Origin: Nitrososphaerota archaeon
Lineage (GTDB): Archaea > Thermoproteota > Nitrososphaeria > Nitrososphaerales > Gagatemarchaeaceae
NCBI GenBank assembly: GCA_003135575.1
Contig: PLCG01000012.1
Location: 20,994 to 38,449 of the forward strand
Direction: 5' to 3'
Length of the DNA stretch: 17,456 nt
In this document: piece after piece, positions 1 through 4,301 of the stretch
How the letters are laid out: each line of letters starts with the position of its first letter
Numbering within the stretch: position 1 is the first letter of the stretch
Translations under genes and position numbers: made by a program
Notes under the pieces: generated by a model
Seen by the model: only the letters and a program-made list of their open reading frames with translations
What the model was told of the DNA's origin: nothing
Database searches by the model: none

Positions 1-162
1 ACCAAGACTTCAAGATTCGAAAACGAAGCGGATGTCCCTGCGCCGGTTGCAAAGTCTCAGACTGTTGAAGAAGCTGGCCTTCAAGATACGATGAATAAGG
101 TAGCGAGCCGTGTACAGTATGCGAGAGCGGGCAACTGGAATTACAAGGTGGACGAGGTCTAG
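1..162 (+). CDS. C-terminal end of an unidentified protein (5' truncated by window edge)
   Basis: Frame 1 is open from the first base to a TAG at 160-162 and gives 53 residues, rich in charged and polar residues, ending NWNYKVDEV. There is no recognisable domain, cysteine or membrane segment. A gene for a small membrane protein begins three bases after the stop, with a ribosome site (GAGGT) that lies inside this gene's last codons, so the two are probably co-transcribed and coupled. The function cannot be told from the tail alone. That it is coding is likely, because the frame is open throughout and the downstream gene is fitted tightly to it. Confidence 0.6.
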   Translation, partial: TKTSRFENEADVPAPVAKSQTVEEAGLQDTMNKVASRVQYARAGNWNYKVDEV

Positions 163-165
163 CCT

Positions 166-288
166 TTGGACCTCAACACTCTCCTAACGCTTGTCGTGAC
201 CGGCTTCTGCTCCGGAATCGGCAGCAGTCTGGGTTCCTATGTTGTGATGAAGCACTTCATCGGCAGAATCGACAAGGAGAAGAAATAA
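166..288 (+). CDS. Small single-pass membrane protein, 40 aa, TTG start
   Basis: This short gene starts with TTG at 166. A GAGGT ribosome site lies seven bases upstream, overlapping the end of the preceding gene. The product has a short N-terminus (MDLN), one hydrophobic segment at about residues 5-27 (LLTLVVTGFCSGIGSSLGSY) and a basic tail ending GRIDKEKK. The glycine/serine pattern and the charged C-terminus suit a single-pass membrane peptide with its tail in the cytoplasm. It sits 3 bases after one gene and 2 bases before the next, so it is the middle of a three-gene unit. Holin-like or accessory membrane roles are possible, but nothing specific is visible. The start is inferred, as no ATG gives a full hydrophobic segment. 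Confidence 0.55.
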   Translation: MDLNTLLTLVVTGFCSGIGSSLGSYVVMKHFIGRIDKEKK

Positions 289-290
289 GC

Positions 291-587
291 ATGATGCAAC
301 AACCCGAGCTGATACTTGACGGACACCCTATCTGGGTTCATGCCATAATCGAGAGATTGACTCAATTCGGGCGGCAGTCAAAGGCTCACAGGATTGCAAT
401 AGAACACAACGTTACGCACCTCGTCAAGGAATACTCCCGCCAAGGTTACTGCCAACACCACCTAATCGAATCAATGGTCGCCCTGATTGACCAGAAACTT
501 CCCGAGCATCAATACGGGTCGATTGCTGAGGATGTCCTAGGAGCCTGCAAGGTTTACTTTCAGCAGAGACTTTCTGAACTGGGCTGA
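291..587 (+). CDS. Hypothetical protein, 98 aa
   Basis: The gene starts with tandem ATG codons two bases after the stop of the small membrane protein. AAGGAG lies 11 bases upstream, a good ribosome site. The product is soluble and mostly helical in character (long runs such as IWVHAIIERLTQFGRQ and HLIESMVALIDQKL), with six histidines but only two cysteines and no zinc motif. I do not recognise the family. The pattern suits a small all-helical adaptor or DNA-associated protein, but that is a guess. It ends eight bases before the convergent stop of the minus-strand membrane gene, so the two units terminate against one another. Confidence 0.65.
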   Translation: MMQQPELILDGHPIWVHAIIERLTQFGRQSKAHRIAIEHNVTHLVKEYSRQGYCQHHLIESMVALIDQKLPEHQYGSIAEDVLGACKVYFQQRLSELG

Positions 588-595
588 CCCGACTT

Positions 596-940
596 CTAAG
601 GCAGAGGAACGCTGCCCGTCATGCCCGCAAGCAGAACGTCGAACGCTGCGAAGCCAGCTAGGAATGAATTGAAAAAGACTTCGCGATATTCCTTATGGCT
701 TCCAAACATCCAGTTGAGAAGCTGGAAATCAGTGAAGTACTTCAACAGCCCGTTGATAGCGGCAATGACACAAATCCAAGCAGCAAACTCATACGCGGGA
801 AGCGCAATCACGTATTCCATCTGGCCAGGGAGACGATAGAAGCCTTTGATGATGTTGAAAGCCAGGAGGCTTGCGCCTATTCCCAGGGTCGCTACGAAGT
901 GCTTCTTTGCGTTCCGCTTACGTTGAGCTCTTGTGGCCAT
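596..940 (-). CDS. Predicted three-helix membrane protein, 114 aa
   Basis: The N-terminus is strongly basic (MATRAQRKRNAKKH). It is followed by three hydrophobic segments at about residues 15-35, 43-69 and 88-109, with charged loops (residues 71-88 contain DFQLLNWMFGSHKEYREV). By the positive-inside rule the N-terminus would be cytoplasmic. No family is recognised. The ribosome site is weak (GAAGAA), but a TATA-like CATAAAAG lies about 36 bases before the ATG, so this gene may have its own promoter and a short leader. A second membrane protein gene lies 71 bases upstream in the same direction. The two may form a membrane complex, which is inference from position only. Long antisense frames over this gene are less convincing than this hydrophobic, start-anchored one. 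Confidence 0.7.
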   Translation of the reverse strand: MATRAQRKRNAKKHFVATLGIGASLLAFNIIKGFYRLPGQMEYVIALPAYEFAAWICVIAAINGLLKYFTDFQLLNWMFGSHKEYREVFFNSFLAGFAAFDVLLAGMTGSVPLP

Positions 941-955
941 ATTCTTCGAGACTCA

Positions 956-977
956 AAAAGGCCCCACCCCTTTTATG
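956..977 (-). promoter_or_regulatory. TATA-like box and adjoining inverted repeat before the 114-aa membrane gene
   Basis: On the minus strand CATAAAAG (plus positions 970-977) stands about 36 bases before the ATG at 940, which would place an archaeal transcription start some 8-10 bases before the codon. Overlapping it is an inverted repeat, AAAAGG (969-974) with CCTTTT (956-961) around a seven-base GC-rich loop. In the minus direction this ends in a run of five T. The element could therefore be a promoter, or a weak terminator for the upstream membrane gene. Both readings are inferred from sequence alone. Confidence 0.35.
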
Positions 978-1011
978 CTGTTCGATACTTTTTTCGCAAG
1001 AATTTCAATTT

Positions 1012-1410
1012 TTAGAACACGAACGCGAATGAGAGCAGATGAACGACGGAGCTCAAAGTCAAGAGGAATACTCCCGCAAGAACCCACCTTCTTTGAATAT
1101 AGAAAAGGCGGTCAACTTCCTTCTTGTACTTGGCAAGCGCCTCAACCGACCGTTGTTTTTCACTATTGGCTAAGATTGGTGCTACAGGCTCCGGCAACAT
1201 CCCCACAATATCAGGGAATTCTGGTAATTTGAGAACAAGCACCGGATATGCAACCATAATTGCCGATACGAGAGCTAGGAAGGTCGCAGCTACTTCTAGA
1301 ACTGACAGCAAGTCGCAGAGGTCATGTGATTGATATGAATAAACTAGCCTTCGGTTTCGCGAACGCTTTCTTGCCTTAAGCGGGAACTCCAAGCCTGCTG
1401 AGATAGGCAT
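1012..1410 (-). CDS. Predicted two-helix membrane protein, about 132 aa
   Basis: I place the start at the ATG at 1410, where AGGA lies nine bases upstream. A GTG at 1440 is in frame and would add ten residues, but it has no ribosome site and would put a strong inverted repeat inside the coding region. From the ATG, the product has a basic stretch (KARKRSRNRR, residues 12-21), a hydrophobic segment at about 34-60 and a hydrophilic middle with a short helical charged part (EALAKYKKEVDRLFYIQRR). It ends with a second hydrophobic segment at about 109-132 that runs to the C-terminus. No family is recognised. It lies upstream of the three-helix membrane gene on the same strand and diverges from the plus-strand gene at 1474. 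Confidence 0.65.
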   Translation of the reverse strand: MPISAGLEFPLKARKRSRNRRLVYSYQSHDLCDLLSVLEVAATFLALVSAIMVAYPVLVLKLPEFPDIVGMLPEPVAPILANSEKQRSVEALAKYKKEVDRLFYIQRRWVLAGVFLLTLSSVVHLLSFAFVF

Positions 1411-1432
1411 TTGCAGTAGTCCTACCTGCAAA
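1410..1432 (-). promoter_or_regulatory. Inverted repeat abutting a start codon and enclosing its ribosome site
   Basis: On the plus strand TTTGCAGTAG (1410-1419) is followed after TC by its reverse complement with one extra C (1422-1432). Read on the minus strand, the 3' arm ends on the A of the ATG at 1410 and the AGGA ribosome site lies at the turn. The element could be a protein operator between the divergent genes at 1410 and 1474, or an RNA hairpin that hides the ribosome site. The repeat itself is seen directly; its role is inferred. Confidence 0.45.
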
Positions 1433-1473
1433 GTTTGCACTCACAAGAGGATTTGAAAATGAAAGGATATTGA

Positions 1474-1857
1474 GTGAACGAAACAGGAACCGGTCCTACA
1501 CTATTCGTATACATTCAGCGTTTATACGGAAGAATTATTCAAGTCTTGACCATGCCTGAGTTTGAGGCAAGGTTTGAGACGCCCTTCGAGAGTGACGAGT
1601 TCAATCACCGAGGGAACATCGAAGGTTATTTCGAGAAGAAGATTGAGTCAATCAAATTCGCAAAGAAGATTACTGCAATAGCGTTTGAAATGAAGGGCGA
1701 CAAGGCTGAGGGCTACACCTTGGAAGCAACGGTGTCTTACCGGGATGATAAGGAACTCTACCCTCCCTTCTTCGAAATTCCAATCAGGTGGAAGGCCATT
1801 TTCGATAAGGAAGAGTGGTTGACGAGGTTCAGGCGCGAATCATCCCGAATTACTTGA
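1474..1857 (+). CDS. Hypothetical soluble protein, 127 aa, GTG start
   Basis: The only complete plus-strand gene inside the otherwise minus-strand region. It begins with GTG, and AGGA lies six bases upstream. The product is charged and soluble, alternating helix-like and strand-like stretches, for example residues 35-55 (acidic and aromatic), then KFAKKITAIAFEMKGDKAEG, then a strand-rich end with IPIRWKAIFDKEEWLTRFR. It has no cysteine and no membrane segment. I do not recognise the family. It diverges from the membrane gene at 1410 with about 60 bases between the starts, sharing a region that contains a strong inverted repeat, and converges with the GIY-YIG gene, whose stop is 32 bases away. 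Confidence 0.7.
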   Translation: MNETGTGPTLFVYIQRLYGRIIQVLTMPEFEARFETPFESDEFNHRGNIEGYFEKKIESIKFAKKITAIAFEMKGDKAEGYTLEATVSYRDDKELYPPFFEIPIRWKAIFDKEEWLTRFRRESSRIT

Positions 1858-1889
1858 CCACATGCTGGTTACGGAACGAGCTTGCGTCA

Positions 1890-2249
1890 TCAGAAAGGCA
1901 TTCCAAGCGCGTTCCAAGGATAGTTCCACCATCTGCGAAGTAATTGTGCTTCTAGAACTTCGGCCTGAAATGCCGTCTTCTTCTTGAAGTATCGAACCCA
2001 AACCGTGTATCCGCGCCTGTTGCACCGTTCAATGTAGTAACCCGTATTCTTGTTCCCAACTCCGTGACTGTGTAATCGCTCATAGAGGTCTCCCGTCTTG
2101 CCGACGTAAACAGAGCGAATCTTTCCGCCGGTGGAAGTTCGCCTTATTCCAATGACGTAACATGCCGGACCACGATACTTGATTGTATCTACATCTATGA
2201 AGTGCTCTTTGCCTTCAGTTAGTTTCTGCCACTTTGTCGGCCTTGGCAT
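1890..2249 (-). CDS. GIY-YIG nuclease-domain protein, 119 aa
   Basis: The central part fits the GIY-YIG fold. A first strand ACYVIGI (residues 29-35) stands for GIY. VYVGKTGDLYERLHSH (47-62) stands for YIG and its helix, with tyrosine 48, glycine 50 and arginine 58 in the usual catalytic places. AEVLEAQLLRRWWNYPWN (96-113) carries a candidate metal-binding glutamate (97 or 100) and asparagine (109 or 113). In this family these residues hydrolyse DNA using a divalent metal. The domain is nearly the whole protein. No DNA-binding extension of the kind found in intron-encoded homing enzymes is seen, so it may be a stand-alone nuclease, a repair or restriction factor, or a free-standing homing endonuclease. 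The start is the only ATG; no ribosome site is visible. It is the last gene of the long minus-strand series. Confidence 0.8.
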   Translation of the reverse strand: MPRPTKWQKLTEGKEHFIDVDTIKYRGPACYVIGIRRTSTGGKIRSVYVGKTGDLYERLHSHGVGNKNTGYYIERCNRRGYTVWVRYFKKKTAFQAEVLEAQLLRRWWNYPWNALGMPF

Positions 2250-2298
2250 CCCACGAATGAGAGAAGGGCGAGCTTTAGGGGTTCTGGCTGCCTGTGTC

Positions 2299-3039
2299 TC
2301 ATATTACCAGCCCCAATGGATGGGCGAGTTCCTTCTCTTTTCGAAGCCTCTCCAGATGGTCAAATGACTTTGTTCTAACCTCTTCAATGTAGGCCAGGCG
2401 TTTGTTCCAGTATTCCTCGTCTTCTACGGTTATAGTGTGGGCTTGTTTCGGCACCGTTGCAACCATTGGTTCTTCCTGAGCTCGCCCGATTTCAGGAAAG
2501 ATTGGCGATTGAGCGTCATCAGGGATGAGTGCACAGTCTAGACAGTTCACTTGCTTGAGTGTTATGGGTTCGAAGGTTTTGCCACATTTCTCACACGGCT
2601 TTGAGGGAAATACATCAAGAGGAGGTGTCCAATCAGGGCGCTTCGTACCCAAGTGATAGTGTTCAGGCGAACAGAACCTTCGGGACCGCTGAGAATATTC
2701 AACGGTGAATGGCTTGTGGCAAAACTCACAAGTCTTTTCGACCGGAGCGCGAGCCTGCCATCTTCCAACTTTGTGAATCTTGCCGCACTTGATGCAGGGT
2801 TCTGAACCGCGAGTGTGTCCACCCATAGCTGTTCTGTGAATTCTACCGCACTTGATGCAAGGCTCCGACCCTCGAGTATGACCAGTCATCGGACCCCATT
2901 TGCCATGAATCTCGCCACAATTTGGGCAGGGTTGGTCGCTGTAGCTGTGTCCTCCTGGGAATTCAAAGAAGCTGTTGAGCGTAATCTGTCTAGTTGCCAC
3001 GATTTGGCTCAAATGAGTTTCAACCCGAACTAGCTCCAA
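2299..3039 (-). CDS. Multi-zinc-finger protein with tandem GH...CxxCG.IH repeats, 246 aa
   Basis: Seen in order: three tandem copies of a short motif, H31-x6-C38-x2-C41-x3-H45, H54-x6-C61-x2-C64-x3-H68 and H75-x6-C82-x2-C85-x3-H89. Next is C104-x2-C107-x15-C123-x3-H127, resembling the CxxC...RRFCS knuckle common near HNH-like domains. Then comes a C4 ribbon, C149-x2-C152-x13-C166-x2-C169. The last 80 residues are cysteine-free, with a charged probable coiled coil (residues 206-240, rich in E, K and R). At least five metal sites are therefore likely. Zinc proteins of this type usually bind nucleic acid, but no catalytic HNH residues are apparent. The gene starts with TTG and overlaps the preceding gene by ten bases, suggesting coupling. 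A shorter product from methionine 51 is possible but would lose the first repeat. Confidence 0.75.
   Translation of the reverse strand: MELVRVETHLSQIVATRQITLNSFFEFPGGHSYSDQPCPNCGEIHGKWGPMTGHTRGSEPCIKCGRIHRTAMGGHTRGSEPCIKCGKIHKVGRWQARAPVEKTCEFCHKPFTVEYSQRSRRFCSPEHYHLGTKRPDWTPPLDVFPSKPCEKCGKTFEPITLKQVNCLDCALIPDDAQSPIFPEIGRAQEEPMVATVPKQAHTITVEDEEYWNKRLAYIEEVRTKSFDHLERLRKEKELAHPLGLVI
2773..2952 (-). repeat. Three tandem copies of a 15-residue H-x6-C-x2-C-x3-H unit (about 63-69 bases each)
   Basis: Residues 30-45, 53-68 and 74-89 of the 246-aa protein repeat the pattern GH(S/T)(Y/R)(S/G)(D/S)(Q/E)PC(P/I)(N/K)CG(x)IH. Copies two and three share GHTRGSEPCIKCG exactly, and in DNA a 14-base stretch (CCGCACTTGATGCA) is identical at 2783-2796 and 2846-2859, offset by 63 bases. 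The high DNA identity suggests recent duplication of the second unit; the first copy is older. Confidence 0.75.
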
Positions 3040-3416
3040 GGACGAGAGTCATGTCCTGACATTGACGTGAGGTTTCGGACGAAGTAGCCTAGAGGCGTTC
3101 TGCAAAATCGGCACATGGGAGGTCGTTCAGGGTTGTTGCGGACTTGATTGACTTCACTCATCAATGAACCACAATGGCGACACCAAAGCAGGCCCTTCTG
3201 CTTCTGCGACTGCCAGAATTCTTCGGGAAGGCAAGGCGAATGACCGTCAAGCCTCGATTCAATTGACCGTGGCCTATCCACCAGAACGTGAAGGGGATTG
3301 AAACCGCATCGCTGACATTTTGTGTCTTTGATTTGTGAAAATTCGCAGACTGGGCACTTGAACCTCCCAGCTATCTCATGCCATTGATATCCCGTTGCAA
3401 GTGCTATCAGGCTCAA
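3030..3416 (-). CDS. Double zinc-ribbon protein, 128 aa, TTG start
   Basis: The frame is open far upstream, but I start it at the TTG whose TTGA overlaps the stop of the preceding membrane gene. The longer version would duplicate that gene's coding region and has low-quality sequence. From there the protein has two C4 zinc ribbons: C21-x2-C24-x9-C34-x2-C37 and C79-x2-C82-x19-C102-x2-C105. The linker (residues 40-75) carries basic and aromatic residues. A GAGG ribosome site lies about nine bases before the TTG. Ribbons like these serve in nucleic-acid binding or in structural support of larger complexes; no catalytic motif is seen. The next gene, also zinc-rich, overlaps its end by ten bases, so the two are probably made together. 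Confidence 0.7.
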   Translation of the reverse strand: MSLIALATGYQWHEIAGRFKCPVCEFSQIKDTKCQRCGFNPLHVLVDRPRSIESRLDGHSPCLPEEFWQSQKQKGLLWCRHCGSLMSEVNQVRNNPERPPMCRFCRTPLGYFVRNLTSMSGHDSRPWS

Positions 3417-3718
3417 AGGCTGAAGCCTCGCGGGTCGTGTTTCAGCGGATAGACGAACAAAGCGAGGAAGATTATCAGTCCTAGGAAGAAGAACGCGGCT
3501 TGCAATCCAGTCAAAAGGCTGGATTGAGTTGAAGCATAACATGCGATTTGTGACAAAAGCGAACCACAATCCCCAGAACCGGCTGTTGCTTTCAGACCAA
3601 GGTTAGCCGCTTGATTGTATGAACTGACGCTGATGTCTGCGACCAGCGGAACGGTGAGGAAGTACAAGACGACGACAATGCTCTCGACGATAACGACGTT
3701 GAGAGTCTCGCGAAGCAC
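3413..3718 (-). CDS. Two-helix membrane protein with a cysteine-containing loop, 101 aa
   Basis: GTG start, forced by an in-frame TGA six bases upstream. Hydrophobic segments lie at about residues 6-28 and 70-91. They are joined by a 40-residue polar loop with Ser, Ala, Gly and two cysteines (C51 and C60, possibly a disulfide). A basic tail (PLKHDPRGFSL) follows. The topology suggests both ends inside and the loop outside. Size and two-helix architecture resemble small hydrophobic virion membrane proteins of archaeal viruses, but no homology can be claimed from sequence alone. It follows the surface-protein gene by 40 bases and overlaps the zinc-ribbon gene by four bases (TTGA), placing it in the same transcript. 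Confidence 0.7.
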   Translation of the reverse strand: MLRETLNVVIVESIVVVLYFLTVPLVADISVSSYNQAANLGLKATAGSGDCGSLLSQIACYASTQSSLLTGLQAAFFFLGLIIFLALFVYPLKHDPRGFSL

Positions 3719-3758
3719 GCATCAAGGAAACTTCGTGGACGCGATTTAGAGAGAATGG

Positions 3759-4253
3759 CTAGGCTTTGACGTACCCGGTCCATTCAAGATTTGCTGGGGC
3801 ATTTCCGTAGTTGGTGAACTTTAGGGTGTAAGTGTCATTTGTCAGCTGATAGGTTCTGTCCAGCGAGGTTGAGTTCGTGCTAAACGAGCCGGTGCAGTTG
3901 TAAAGGCTGTCACCATGCCAGCAACTCAAGTTAGCGTTTAACACTTGTGTGGAGTTGAACGACAAATAGAGGTGTCTCGGCGAAGACACGGTGAAATTCA
4001 ACTCGAATTGCTGATAACAGGGACACGCGAGTGGAAAAGCTCCCGTGTTCTGAACGGGTTTTTGGTCACACGTGATATTCAAAGCAATTATGCTACTTGC
4101 ACCGGGAAGCACGCAGTTTTGATTATTGGCAAGGTATAGTGTCTGACCTTGTTGGCTCCCGATAATGATAATGACAACAACGATGAAAAACACCACTGCC
4201 ACCGCTCCGGTTCCTTTCCTTGATTTCTTGACCGGGATGGTTTCTGTAGTCAA
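3759..4253 (-). CDS. Single-pass surface protein rich in N-glycosylation sites, 164 aa
   Basis: The N-terminus is basic (VKKSRKGTG, residues 8-16), followed by one strongly hydrophobic segment at about 17-32 with a run of V and I. This is a signal-anchor or pilin-like arrangement. The rest is an outside domain with seven N-x-S/T sequons (N59, N86, N100, N108, N119, N127, N139) and six cysteines (47, 62, 77, 79, 111, 120), enough for three disulfides. Alternating strand-like stretches, ending YTLKFTNYGNAPANLEW, suggest a beta-sandwich. Such sequon density is typical of archaeal cell-surface or virion surface proteins. The start is TTG, the only start codon in the frame after an upstream TGA; no good ribosome site is visible. 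It lies 48 bases after the giant gene. Confidence 0.75.
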   Translation of the reverse strand: MTTETIPVKKSRKGTGAVAVVFFIVVVIIIIGSQQGQTLYLANNQNCVLPGASSIIALNITCDQKPVQNTGAFPLACPCYQQFELNFTVSSPRHLYLSFNSTQVLNANLSCWHGDSLYNCTGSFSTNSTSLDRTYQLTNDTYTLKFTNYGNAPANLEWTGYVKA

Positions 4254-4301
4254 GGAAAGCCAGCGCCTAAAGGAGGGTCATTTCTGACTTAAGGATTAGG
4301 G

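Noticed and set aside
695..1232. Plus-strand open frames opposite the two left-hand membrane genes
   Set aside because: They overlap one another and run against genes with clear basic-hydrophobic topology; the sequence looks random in composition.
1890..2249. Homing endonuclease inside an intron or intein
   Set aside because: The GIY-YIG gene stands alone between complete genes, with no split gene around it and no DNA-binding extension.
2219..2302. 27-codon frame starting with ATGA overlap at the end of the 246-aa gene
   Set aside because: It runs into the GIY-YIG gene, has no ribosome site and no motif. The overlap alone is not enough.
2773..2952. CRISPR-like or regulatory DNA repeat
   Set aside because: The period is a multiple of three, copies lie inside a coding frame and differences keep the metal ligands. 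It is a protein repeat.
3417..3569. N-terminal extension of the double zinc-ribbon gene to 3569
   Set aside because: It would overlap the membrane gene ending at 3413 by about 150 bases. A TTG start with a four-base overlap gives a tidy protein without it.
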